17,072 nt of DNA from Acidimicrobiaceae bacterium (GTDB taxonomy: Bacteria > Actinomycetota > Acidimicrobiia > Acidimicrobiales > MedAcidi-G1). Shown in pieces: positions 1 through 7,377 of this stretch. Position 1 is the stretch's first letter. Every line of letters begins with the position of its first letter. The position numbers and the translations under genes were made by a program. Where the stretch lies: NCBI GenBank assembly GCA_002699725.1, contig PACE01000050.1, forward strand, positions 34,184 through 51,255, in the 5' to 3' direction. The notes beneath the pieces were generated by a model, which was given only the letters and a program-made list of their open reading frames with translations, did not search any database and was not told the origin of the DNA.

Positions 1-309
1 CGCCTCGAGGAATACGGCAGCGCCTGCTTCCTGGTCACCGTCGGTGCCGATGGCTCACCCAAGGTCGTCCATGTGCCCGTCCTCTGGGACGGCGAGGTAC
101 TGCGCTGCACCCCCGGTACCGGCACCCTGCGCAACCTGGGCGACGGTGGATCGGCCACCCTGGTCTTCCCGGCACCGGTCCCCGACGCCCACAGCATGCT
201 GCTCGACGGCACCGGTCGGGCGAACGGCGACGTGGCTGTCGTCAGCGTCGATGGCGGGGTGCTTCACCGCCCGGTACCTGTCACTCCGGGTGACGAGGTG
301 AACTGCTAG
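1..309 (+). CDS. PNPOx-like (pyridoxamine 5'-phosphate oxidase family) protein, 3' end only
   Basis: The reading frame is open from the first base and ends at TAG 307-309, giving 102 visible residues; the start lies outside the window. The pattern is that of a split-barrel flavin-binding domain of the PNPOx/F420 superfamily. A strand ending in DGSPKVVHVPVLWDGEVLRC is followed by a turn with TGTLRNLGDGGSATLVF, which resembles the family's 'K..nL..np.v.l' segment around the flavin phosphate. Such proteins bind FMN, F420 or haem and carry out varied redox reactions, so the substrate cannot be told from this fragment. No signal peptide or membrane segment is visible. It converges on bioY. The internal ATG at 73 is a possible start only if the family match in residues 1-24 is ignored, which I do not favour. 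Confidence 0.6.
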   Translation, partial: RLEEYGSACFLVTVGADGSPKVVHVPVLWDGEVLRCTPGTGTLRNLGDGGSATLVFPAPVPDAHSMLLDGTGRANGDVAVVSVDGGVLHRPVPVTPGDEVNC

Positions 310-343
310 CCCGCACTGTTCCAGTTCGGAGAACCGATCAGGG

Positions 344-359
344 GGGGAAGGCACTCCCC
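344..359. terminator. weak GC hairpin between convergent genes
   Basis: GGGGA (344-348) and TCCCC (355-359) can form a 5-bp stem with a 6-nt loop, 34 bp after the stop of the PNPOx-like gene and 31 bp after the bioY stop. There is no T-tract on either strand, so function as an intrinsic terminator is doubtful. The rest of 310-390 shows nothing recognisable. Confidence 0.2.
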
Positions 360-390
360 GCTGCTTCTTGACGTTGATGAAGCCAGGCGG

Positions 391-993
391 TTACTGGTTT
401 GAAAGACGCCAGGCCGCCGGAAACAGAACGCCTGCCAGGATGGCTTTGATGAAGTCGCCGACTAGGAACGGGGCGACCCCGTAGGCAATGGCGCTGGGCT
501 CGCCGATGCCTGCAGTGAGTGGGATGTTCAATTCCATGGCCAACCATGAGGCACCCATGACATAGATGACCACCGTGCCCGCCAGAATCGCTGGAATCGA
601 GGTACCCAGACGACGGTCTTGGCCTTTCTCGGCCAGTCGGCCCACGAGGTAGGCCGCGACGATGAAGCCGAACAGGTAACCGGCGGTAGATCCGGTCGCT
701 ACATCCCAACCACTCGCGCCATCAGCGTAGAACGGCAATCCGACGGCACCCATGAAGAGGTAGAGGAACTGCGAGATGGCACCCCGGTTGGCCCCTAGGG
801 CACCACCGGCCAGGAGCACTGCGAAGGTCTGCCCGGTAATCGGAACCGGAGTGAAACCCAACGGAATCGAGATCTGGGCTGCACCGGCCGTTGCCAGGGC
901 GAACCCGAAGACGGCGACGACATCTCGCACTCGCGACCGGGGAATGATGTCGAGGAGGGTCACTCGTTGGGGCAGCGCAGTGATGGCGGTCAT
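391..993 (-). CDS. bioY: BioY family biotin transporter substrate-binding component
   Basis: This 200-aa hydrophobic protein is the S component that binds biotin in an energy-coupling-factor (ECF) transporter of the cell membrane. About six membrane segments alternate with short loops. Family signatures are visible: PVPITGQT at 49-56 following the first membrane segments, GSTAGYLFGF at 101-110 (the BioY 'G.T.GYL.GF' motif), and APFLVGDFIKA at 174-184 near the C-terminus. The length is normal for BioY. The ATG is preceded by AGGAAGAG (1003-1010) with 9 bases between, a reasonable ribosome binding site. No ATPase (bioM) or transmembrane (bioN) gene lies beside it. It may work alone, as reported for some BioY proteins, or share an ECF module encoded elsewhere. 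Identification is firm; the transport mode is inference. Confidence 0.92.
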   Translation of the reverse strand: MTAITALPQRVTLLDIIPRSRVRDVVAVFGFALATAGAAQISIPLGFTPVPITGQTFAVLLAGGALGANRGAISQFLYLFMGAVGLPFYADGASGWDVATGSTAGYLFGFIVAAYLVGRLAEKGQDRRLGTSIPAILAGTVVIYVMGASWLAMELNIPLTAGIGEPSAIAYGVAPFLVGDFIKAILAGVLFPAAWRLSNQ

Positions 994-1024
994 GGATTGA
1001 GACTCTTCCTACTCCGTTGGTTGG

Positions 1025-1069
1025 CCTGTGTCTGAAACCGTATCGGGCGATTCGTTTGTCCGACATAGG
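1025..1069 (-). promoter_or_regulatory. nested inverted repeat in the bioY leader
   Basis: Three dyad segments are nested around about position 1046. The outer arms are CCTGTGTC (1025-1032) and GACATAGG (1062-1069), 7 of 8 pairs. The middle arms are AAAC (1035-1038) and GTTT (1054-1057). The inner arms are ATCG (1042-1045) and CGAT (1048-1051). The element lies 15 bp upstream of the bioY ribosome binding site and just downstream of a possible -10 box. It could be an RNA hairpin in the leader or a repressor operator. I do not recognise it as a known biotin operator. Confidence 0.35.
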
Positions 1070-1083
1070 TGGGACGGAAGGGG

Positions 1084-1089
1084 ATCATA
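1084..1089 (-). promoter_or_regulatory. possible bioY -10 element
   Basis: On the minus strand the hexamer TATGAT matches the -10 consensus at 5 of 6 positions. A poor -35 (TTCAGC, 3 of 6) lies 17 bp upstream. A start about 7 bp downstream would give a leader of roughly 84 nt that contains the nested dyad. This is inference from sequence only. Confidence 0.3.
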
Positions 1090-1153
1090 CGACCCAGGAC
1101 CCCTTGGCTGAATTCGCCAACAGGCGCTTCGGCCGGGAACTGTCGCGGCATAT

Positions 1154-1963
1154 CTAGGTATCCGAGTCGTGCTTTCCTCGCATGCGCTCCTCCAGGTAAT
1201 GCTCGCGAGCCCTACGCCCCTCAGGATCCCTCAGCCCGCCGGCCAGTCCGTCGGCGTCTGACCACGAGCGAACCAAGCCGACCATCTGCTCGGTGACTGC
1301 GTTCGTGTGCGCCTTCGTCGCCAGCACGGCGAAGCGGGGACGTGATGCGACGGCTTCGGCGAGTTCGTCCACCTCGTCGTCGAGACGGTCCTCGGCAACT
1401 ACCCGGTTCAAGAACCCTGCGGCCTTCGCCTCGTCGGCGCCGAAGGGTCGGCAGGTCATGACCAGTTCCTTGGTGAGCGCCGGGCCGATCTCCCGGACAA
1501 GGCGTGGGATGCCGCCCCAGGCGAGGGGGATGCCGAGGTCGACCTCGGGGATCGCGAATCGCACGCCCTCGGAAGCGACCCGCAGGTCGCATGCGGCCGC
1601 CAGCACGAGCCCACCACCGACCACGTGGCCGTGGAGTCGGGCGATCGTGACCGGGGCCATGTGCTCGAGGGCCTCGGCCATGAGCCGGCCGGTGTCGCCG
1701 GGGACGCGGCCACCAGCTGGTGATGTGCCCTCTTCACCGAACGTGCCCAGGTCGAAGCCGGCGCAGAATGCCCGGCCTGTTCCCTCGACAACCACCACGC
1801 GCAGGTCGGGTTGGTGGTCGAACCAGTCGGCTGCCGCGATCACCTCGGCCATGGTCTGGTTCGACAGGGCGTTGAGCGCCTCGGGACGGTTCAGCGTGAG
1901 GGTGCCCCGACGTCCGTCGCACGTGACGAGAAGATGTTCGAATTCGGTTGGCTGGGAGGTCAT
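1154..1963 (-). CDS. enoyl-CoA hydratase/isomerase (crotonase) family protein
   Basis: This 269-aa protein has crotonase-fold landmarks. FCAGFDL at 66-72 supplies one oxyanion-hole backbone amide, and GHVVGGG at 112-118 supplies the other. Next come AAACDLRVA (122-130) and FAIPEVDLGI (136-145), then the helical C-terminal trimerisation region. Compared with rat mitochondrial enoyl-CoA hydratase, E140 matches the catalytic Glu164. The place of Glu144, four residues after the first Gly of GGG, is V120. A classical two-glutamate hydratase is therefore not assured; an isomerase or another crotonase activity on a CoA thioester is equally possible. The ATG at 1963 overlaps the valS stop (ATGA, 1960-1963), so translation is probably coupled; a distant GAGGAG lies at 1975-1980. 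The open frame extends upstream to 2125 but there only shadows valS. Confidence 0.85.
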   Translation of the reverse strand: MTSQPTEFEHLLVTCDGRRGTLTLNRPEALNALSNQTMAEVIAAADWFDHQPDLRVVVVEGTGRAFCAGFDLGTFGEEGTSPAGGRVPGDTGRLMAEALEHMAPVTIARLHGHVVGGGLVLAAACDLRVASEGVRFAIPEVDLGIPLAWGGIPRLVREIGPALTKELVMTCRPFGADEAKAAGFLNRVVAEDRLDDEVDELAEAVASRPRFAVLATKAHTNAVTEQMVGLVRSWSDADGLAGGLRDPEGRRAREHYLEERMRGKHDSDT

Positions 1964-4608
1964 GGGGCGGACGGCTCCTCGAGTTCGACGGTTGCAGTGA
2001 TCGCAGTTCCCTCGCCATCTTCGGTCTCGATCAACGCGATGGAACCGGCCCGGGCGGCAGCGGCGACGTCGTCGAGGGCGAGGCGCAGGTGTTCGATCCG
2101 GTCCGCAGGGCAGGCCAGACGACACGAGGTGACCGTCGTGGCAACCGACCTCTTGGCGGCAGTCTTGTGGCGGCGGATCTCAATGAGTGCCTCGGCAGCC
2201 ACGAGGGCGACCCGGGGATCGCCCGGCTTGTCGTCGTGGATGGCGGCCTCGAGGACTTCATCGGCCCGGGGCCACGGTGCACGGTGCACAGAGCCGGCCT
2301 GCCACCAGGACCAGACCTCCTCGGTCGCGAACGGGAGGAATGGTGCGAACAGTCGCAGCAGCGTCGAGATGGCGAGCCACAACGCATGGCGGGCGGAGTC
2401 CCGGTCGGCGGGGTCGCCCTCGTAGGCGCGTGCCTTGACCAACTCCACGTGGTCGTCGGTGAAGTTCCAGAAGAATCCCTCCGTGCGCTCGAGCGCCCGG
2501 GCGTAGTCGAAGTTGTCGAAGGCGGCCGTGGCCTCGTCGACCAGGCGTGCCAGGCGGGCGAGCATCGCCCGGTCCAGCGGGTGGGTGATCAACGACGGGT
2601 CGACTTCGAGGGGGGCGTCGCCGCCGAACCCGAGGGCGAATCTGCTGGCGTTGAGGATCTTGATGGCGAGGCGCCTACCGACCTTCATCTGGCCGTCGTC
2701 GAAGGCGGTGTCGGTGCCGGGTCGACCGTTGGCGGCCCAGTAGCGCACGGCATCGGAGCCGTATTCCTCGAGGATGCGCATCGGAGTGACCACGTTGCCC
2801 TTGGACTTCGACATCTTCTTGCGGTCGGGGTCGAGCACCCAGCCGCTTATGGCTGCGTGGCGCCATGGCGCCGTGTCCTCCTCGAAGTGCGAGCGCACCA
2901 CGGTCGAGAACAGCCAGGTTCGGATGATGTCGTGGGCCTGGGGGCGCACATCCATGGGGTAGGTGCGGGCGAAGAGGTCGTCGTCCTCGCCCCAGCCGCA
3001 CGCAATCTGCGGCGTGAGTGACGACGTGGCCCAGGTGTCCATGACGTCGGGGTCGCCCGCGAAGCCGCCGGGTGCGCCGCGCTGCGATTCGTCGAAACCG
3101 GGGGCCGCATCCGCCGTGGGATCGATCGGCAGGTCCGCCTCGGCGGGCGTGATCGGCTGGTCCCACACCGGCTCGCCGTGCTCGTCCAGCGGGTACCAGA
3201 GGGGGAGGGGTACTCCGAAGAAGCGCTGTCGGCTGATCAGCCAGTCACCGTTGAGGCCGTCGATCCAGTTCGTGAAGCGGGTCTGCATGTAGGCGGGGTG
3301 CCACTGCATCTCGGCGCCACGGGCCACGAGGGTGGTCCCGAGTTCGGTGTCGCGGCCGCCGTTGCGGATGTACCACTGTCGGCTGGTCACGATCTCGAGG
3401 GGCTTGTCGCCCTTCTCGAAGAACTTGACCGGATGCGTGATCGGCTCGGGGTCGCCGACCAGTTCGCCGGTCTCGCTGAGGATCTCGACCATCTCCTGCT
3501 GGGCCGAGAACACGGTCTTGCCGGCGAGGCGCGTATAGGCGGCCGTGCCCGCCTCCGAGTCGACGCCCTGCGGCGGGTCTGCCTGGAAGCGGCCCTCGCG
3601 GTTGACGACGGCCCGCACGGGGAGGTTGAGCTCGCGCCACCAGGTGACGTCGGTGGTGTCGCCGAACGTGCAGATCATGGCGATGCCGGTGCCCTTCTCC
3701 GGATCGGCCAGGTGGTGGGCCCGGACCGGGACCTCGACCCCGAACACGGGAGTCGTCACCGTCGTGCCGAAGAGGGGTTGGTAGCGCTCGTCGTCCGGGT
3801 GGGCGACCAGGGCGACGCACGACACCACGAGTTCGGGACGCGTGGTGGCGATGAGGAGGTCGTCGCCGTCAGGCAGGTGGAAGGCGAGGTTGACGTACGC
3901 GCCGGGGCGTTCGCGGTCCTCGAGTTCGGCCTGGGCGACGGCGGTGCGAAAGGTGACGTCCCAGAGCGACGGCGCCTCGATCTGGTACGCCTCGCCGCGC
4001 TCGAGGTTGTGCAGGAACGCCCTCTGGGCGACCCGTTGGCAGCGCTCGTCGATCGTGGCGTACGTCTGCGCCCAGTCGACCGAAAGCCCGAGGTGTCGCC
4101 ACAACTTCTCGAACGCCTTCTCGTCCTCGAGGGTCAGGCGGTGGCAGAGTTCGACGAAGTTGCGCCGGGAGATTTCGTGGTCGCCACGCTTCTTGATGGC
4201 CTTGGGGTCGCCGGCGTCGGTCGGTGCGACGAAGTCCGGGTCATGCGGCAGGCTCGGGTTGCAGCGGACCCCGTAGTAGTTCTGGACGCGCCGTTCGGTG
4301 GGGAGGCCGTTGTCGTCCCACCCCATCGGGTAGAAGACCTCCCTGCCGGCCATCCGCTGGTAGCGGGCGATGGTGTCGGTGTGGGTGTACGAGAACACGT
4401 GTCCGACGTGGAGCGAACCACTGACCGTCGGCGGCGGCGTGTCGATCGAGAAGACCTGGTCCCTCGTGCGGGAGCGGTCGAACCGGTAGGTGCCTGCGGC
4501 TTCCCACGCGTTGTCCCAGCGGTCCTCGAGGCCCTCCAGTGTGGGCTTGTCGGGGATCCGTGGCGCAGGGTCGTGCGCGGTGGTCGGAGGAATCGCTCGC
4601 TCACTCAT
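1960..4608 (-). CDS. valS: valine--tRNA ligase
   Basis: This 882-aa class I aminoacyl-tRNA synthetase charges tRNA-Val in the cytoplasm. The HIGH-type signature is HVGH at 67-70 within PPPTVSGSLHVGH. The KMSKS loop is at 598-602. The CP1 editing domain lies between them, with ATTRPE at 254-259 and GTGIAMICTFGD at 306-317. WDDNGLPTERRVQNYYGV (98-115) and DVTWW (320-324) are typical, to my knowledge, of the archaeal-like ValS group found in some Actinobacteria. After the anticodon-binding helices (about 670-800) the protein ends in a short mixed segment and lacks the long C-terminal coiled-coil arm of E. coli-type ValS. No ribosome binding site is seen before the ATG at 4608. It is followed at once by the crotonase gene with a 4-bp overlap, forming a two-gene unit. 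Confidence 0.96.
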   Translation of the reverse strand: MSERAIPPTTAHDPAPRIPDKPTLEGLEDRWDNAWEAAGTYRFDRSRTRDQVFSIDTPPPTVSGSLHVGHVFSYTHTDTIARYQRMAGREVFYPMGWDDNGLPTERRVQNYYGVRCNPSLPHDPDFVAPTDAGDPKAIKKRGDHEISRRNFVELCHRLTLEDEKAFEKLWRHLGLSVDWAQTYATIDERCQRVAQRAFLHNLERGEAYQIEAPSLWDVTFRTAVAQAELEDRERPGAYVNLAFHLPDGDDLLIATTRPELVVSCVALVAHPDDERYQPLFGTTVTTPVFGVEVPVRAHHLADPEKGTGIAMICTFGDTTDVTWWRELNLPVRAVVNREGRFQADPPQGVDSEAGTAAYTRLAGKTVFSAQQEMVEILSETGELVGDPEPITHPVKFFEKGDKPLEIVTSRQWYIRNGGRDTELGTTLVARGAEMQWHPAYMQTRFTNWIDGLNGDWLISRQRFFGVPLPLWYPLDEHGEPVWDQPITPAEADLPIDPTADAAPGFDESQRGAPGGFAGDPDVMDTWATSSLTPQIACGWGEDDDLFARTYPMDVRPQAHDIIRTWLFSTVVRSHFEEDTAPWRHAAISGWVLDPDRKKMSKSKGNVVTPMRILEEYGSDAVRYWAANGRPGTDTAFDDGQMKVGRRLAIKILNASRFALGFGGDAPLEVDPSLITHPLDRAMLARLARLVDEATAAFDNFDYARALERTEGFFWNFTDDHVELVKARAYEGDPADRDSARHALWLAISTLLRLFAPFLPFATEEVWSWWQAGSVHRAPWPRADEVLEAAIHDDKPGDPRVALVAAEALIEIRRHKTAAKRSVATTVTSCRLACPADRIEHLRLALDDVAAAARAGSIALIETEDGEGTAITATVELEEPSAP

Positions 4609-4617
4609 GAGGGCCCG

Positions 4618-4623
4618 AGGTTA
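4618..4623 (-). promoter_or_regulatory. possible valS -10 element close to the start codon
   Basis: TAACCT on the minus strand fits the actinobacterial TANNNT -10 pattern and lies 9 bases before the valS ATG, with no Shine-Dalgarno between. This would give a leaderless or nearly leaderless mRNA. A -35 element is not evident. Confidence 0.3.
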
Positions 4624-4652
4624 GCGGCGCGGGGTGGGGGCGGACCCTGCCC

Positions 4653-4658
4653 TAGGTT
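4653..4658 (+). promoter_or_regulatory. possible -10 element of the M20 peptidase gene
   Basis: TAGGTT (TANNNT) lies 6 bases before the ATG at 4665 and no Shine-Dalgarno is present. This spacing would put the transcription start at or next to the start codon (leaderless). The same hexamer, in the context CTAGGTTC, stands before the gene at 11679. Confidence 0.4.
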
Positions 4659-4664
4659 CTCGGC

Positions 4665-6014
4665 ATGCGCGACGATTCGACCGGGGCGGCTGGCGCCACG
4701 ATCGAACTGCTCCAGGAGTTGATCCGCAACGCCTGCGTGAACGACGGCACCCCCGAGTCGGGCCAGGAGGTCCGCAACGCGGACACGCTCGGGAGCTACC
4801 TCTCGACATCGGGTCTCGACGTCGAGCGCTATGAACCCACGCCGGGGCGGGTCTCGCTGGTGGCCCGTATCGAGGGCTCGGACCCCGGTGCACCCTCGCT
4901 GTGCCTGATGGGCCACACCGACGTGGTGCCCGTGAACCCGGACGGCTGGTCGCGAGACCCGTTCGGCGCCGAGTTGGTCGACGGCGAGGTCTGGGGTCGT
5001 GGTGCCGTCGACATGTTGAACCTCACCGCCTCGCAGGCCGTGGCGTTCCGACGCCTGGCGGATACGGGCTTTCGTCCCCGCGGCGACCTGATCTTCTTTG
5101 CCGTGGCCGACGAGGAGCACGGCAGCGCCCACGGCGCCCGCTGGATGGCCGAGCACGAGCTCGACTCGATCCGTGCCGATTACGTCCTGACCGAGAACGG
5201 TGGGCTCCACGTCGGGACCTCCGAGGCGCCCGTCGTCTCGATGAACGTGGGGGAGAAGGGTGTCGCCTGGCGGCGCCTGACGGTGCGGGGCACGCCCGGC
5301 CACGGCTCGATGCCGTTCCGGACGGACAACGCCCTGGTCAAGGCTGCAGCCGTTGCCCAACGGCTCGCCGACTACCGCCCACCGCCCCGGTTCCACGAGT
5401 TGTGGCGGTCGCAGGTTGCCGACCTGGGCCTGCCCGAGGACATGAAGGAGCAGTTGCTCGACGCGGATCGGATCGACGACTTCCTGGCGACGCTCCCGAA
5501 CGTCGGGGCCGCCGGGCACCTGCACGCCTGTACGCACACGACGTTTTCTGTGAACGCCGCCGAGATGACCGGAAAGACCAACGTGATTCCGGACCGGGTC
5601 GTGCTCGACGTCGACATCCGGACCCTGCCCGGTGAGGACGCCGCAGCGGTGCAGGAGCATCTCGACGTGGCATTGGGCGACCTCGCAGGTGAGGTCGAGG
5701 TGGCGCCGATCATCGACGACAAGGCGTCGATCAGCCGAACCGACACGCCGCTGTGGGACGCGTTGCTGCGGGCGACCTCGCGCCACTTTCCGGATGCCAG
5801 GTTGAGCGCCCACTTCGTCGTAGGAGCCACCGACGCACGCGTCTTCCGGGAACTCGGTGCGGTGGCCTACGGAGCCGGCCTCCTCAGCCCAGAGATCGAT
5901 TCGGGGGAGTTCGCCCGGCGCTTCCACGGCAACGACGAGCGCATCGACGTTGAGTCCCTGCGCCTGTCGACGGCGCTCTACGAAGACGTCGCCCGGGACA
6001 TGCTCGGGTCGTAG
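4665..6014 (+). CDS. M20/M25/M40 family metallopeptidase (ArgE/DapE/carboxypeptidase-like)
   Basis: This 449-aa cytoplasmic zinc hydrolase is of the type that cleaves terminal amide or acyl bonds of small peptides or N-acyl amino acids. The di-metal ligands of the family can be read in order: H84 and D86 in MGHTDVVP, bridging D116 in GRGAVDM, catalytic E150 and ligand E151 in ADEEHGS, an acidic residue near E177 in LTENGG, and H421 in RFHGNDE. The lid/dimerisation domain lies between about 200 and 320, with GTPGHGSMP at 209-217 holding its conserved His. Length is normal and no signal peptide is present. The usual DMK after the bridging Asp is DML here. The gene is divergent from valS with 56 bp between them. 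The substrate cannot be assigned from sequence. Confidence 0.9.
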   Translation: MRDDSTGAAGATIELLQELIRNACVNDGTPESGQEVRNADTLGSYLSTSGLDVERYEPTPGRVSLVARIEGSDPGAPSLCLMGHTDVVPVNPDGWSRDPFGAELVDGEVWGRGAVDMLNLTASQAVAFRRLADTGFRPRGDLIFFAVADEEHGSAHGARWMAEHELDSIRADYVLTENGGLHVGTSEAPVVSMNVGEKGVAWRRLTVRGTPGHGSMPFRTDNALVKAAAVAQRLADYRPPPRFHELWRSQVADLGLPEDMKEQLLDADRIDDFLATLPNVGAAGHLHACTHTTFSVNAAEMTGKTNVIPDRVVLDVDIRTLPGEDAAAVQEHLDVALGDLAGEVEVAPIIDDKASISRTDTPLWDALLRATSRHFPDARLSAHFVVGATDARVFRELGAVAYGAGLLSPEIDSGEFARRFHGNDERIDVESLRLSTALYEDVARDMLGS

Positions 6015-6145
6015 CGGACTGGCTGCCGCAGGTCCACCGTATCGTTGGAATCGGCCGGCTGGTTCGAAGCAGCAGCCCGGAAGGCAGGGCGCATTCCGCC
6101 GGCCTCGGTGGGAGGTGGGCATCGTCGACGCGCGAGGCTCGTCCC
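6015..6145 (+). other. intergenic region before the acyl-CoA dehydrogenase gene
   Basis: These 131 bp contain no convincing gene. TATCGT near 6040 could be a -10 box for the acyl-CoA dehydrogenase. GGCCGGC and GCCGGCC copies near 6053 and 6099 could pair, but such repeats are expected by chance in GC-rich DNA. A GGTTCGAA stretch near 6060 resembles a tRNA T-loop, but no tRNA can be built around it. Confidence 0.3.
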
Positions 6146-7360
6146 ATGGGCGCCTTCTCTCTCGAACTCTCCGACGACCAGGTCCAGCTACGGGACTGGG
6201 TCCATGACTTCGCCGCCGACGTGGTCCGGCCCGCCGCCGAGGAGTGGGACCGCCGCGAGGAGACCCCGTGGCCGATCATCGAGGAGGCGGCCAGGATCGG
6301 GCTCTACGGCTGGGAGTTCCTCGCCGAGGGCATGTGGAACGACAAGACTGGCCTCACCCTCCCCGTCGCCATCGAGGAGTTGTTCTGGGGCGACGCCGGG
6401 ATCGGCATGGCGATCATGGGCTCGGGCCTCGCCGCCGCAGGCATCGCCGCTGCAGGCACCCAGGAGCAGATCATGGAATGGGTGCCCCAGTGCTATGGCA
6501 CCCCCGGCGACCTCCAGATGGGCGCCTTCTGCTCCTCGGAGGCCGATGCCGGCTCCGACGTGTCGGCCATGCGCACCCGGGCCGTCTACGACGAGGCGAC
6601 CGACGAGTGGGTACTCAACGGCACCAAGACCTGGATCAGCAACGGCGGCATCGCCGACGTGCACGTGGTCATCGCCGTTGTCGACCCGGAGTTCGGCAGT
6701 CGGGGCCACGCCTCGTTCGTCGTCCCACCGAACACCCCGGGGTTCTCACAGGGTCAGAAGTTCTCGAAGCACGGGATCCGTGCCAGCCACACCGCCGAGG
6801 TCGTCCTCGACGACGTTCGAATCCCCGGCTCGTGCCTGCTCGGCGGCAAGGAGAAGCTCGACGAGCGCCTGGCCCGCGTGCGGGAGGGCAAGCCGGGCAA
6901 CGCCCAGGCGGCCATGCAGACCTTCGAGGCGACCCGGCCCGCCGTGGGTGCCCAGGCGGTCGGCGTGGCCCGTGCCGCCTTCGAGTACGCCCGCGACTAC
7001 GCGAAGGAGCGGGTGCAGTTCGGCAAGCCGATCGTGCAGCACCAGGCGATCGCCTTCATGCTGGCCGACATGGCGACCGAGATCGACGCCGCCCGGCTGC
7101 TGGTGTGGCGGGCGGCGTGGTTGGCGAAGCAGGGCGGGTTCGTCAACGCCGAGGGGTCGATGGCCAAGCTCAAGGCCGGCCGGGTGGCGGTGTGGGCGAC
7201 GGAGCGGGCCATGCAGATCCTCGGCGGCGCCGGCTACGTCACCGAACACCCGGTCGAGCGCTGGCACCGGGATTCGAAGATCTACGACATCTTCGAAGGC
7301 ACCGAACAGATCCAGCAGTTGGTGATATCGAGGGCCGTTTCCGGAATGCGCATCGAATAG
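6146..7360 (+). CDS. acyl-CoA dehydrogenase
   Basis: This 404-aa FAD enzyme oxidises acyl-CoA thioesters to trans-2-enoyl-CoA, passing electrons to electron-transfer flavoprotein. The three-domain layout is clear: an N-terminal helical domain (1-120), a middle beta domain with the flavin/substrate motif GAFCSSEADAGSD (126-138) and GTKTWISNGG (159-168), and a C-terminal helical domain. The C-terminal motif IFEGTEQIQ (382-390) puts E384 at the place of the catalytic base of medium-chain acyl-CoA dehydrogenase (Glu376). VQFGKPI near 292 is also typical. Chain-length preference cannot be read by eye. The ATG at 6146 follows GAGG with 8 bases between. The gene is monocistronic, with no ETF or thiolase beside it, and converges on the cassette at 7378-10829. 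Confidence 0.95.
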   Translation: MGAFSLELSDDQVQLRDWVHDFAADVVRPAAEEWDRREETPWPIIEEAARIGLYGWEFLAEGMWNDKTGLTLPVAIEELFWGDAGIGMAIMGSGLAAAGIAAAGTQEQIMEWVPQCYGTPGDLQMGAFCSSEADAGSDVSAMRTRAVYDEATDEWVLNGTKTWISNGGIADVHVVIAVVDPEFGSRGHASFVVPPNTPGFSQGQKFSKHGIRASHTAEVVLDDVRIPGSCLLGGKEKLDERLARVREGKPGNAQAAMQTFEATRPAVGAQAVGVARAAFEYARDYAKERVQFGKPIVQHQAIAFMLADMATEIDAARLLVWRAAWLAKQGGFVNAEGSMAKLKAGRVAVWATERAMQILGGAGYVTEHPVERWHRDSKIYDIFEGTEQIQQLVISRAVSGMRIE

Positions 7361-7374
7361 GGGCGGATCGCCCC
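7360..7374. terminator. GC hairpin between convergent genes
   Basis: GGGGCG (7360-7365) and CGCCCC (7369-7374) form a perfect 6-bp stem with a GAT loop, in the 17-bp gap between the acyl-CoA dehydrogenase stop and the stop of the minus-strand gene at 7378. The placement suits a two-way terminator. No T-tract follows on either strand, so it would be of the GC-stem type discussed for actinobacteria. Confidence 0.4.
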
Positions 7375-7377
7375 CCG

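Noticed and set aside
1963..2125. Longer N-terminus for the crotonase
   Set aside because: The added 54 residues are Arg/Pro-rich and lie inside valS in another frame; the ATGA overlap start fits the family length.
3178..4722. 514-residue plus-strand open frame opposite valS
   Set aside because: Antisense shadow of a clear valS; Val/Gly/Arg-rich with no recognisable domain.
6055..6080. tRNA-like T-loop (GGTTCGAAGC)
   Set aside because: No acceptor, D or anticodon arm can be built in the bases before it; the upstream part is the end of the peptidase gene.
4605..6122. 505-residue minus-strand open frame opposite the M20 peptidase
   Set aside because: The plus strand holds a complete metallopeptidase with all metal ligands; the antisense frame has no family pattern.
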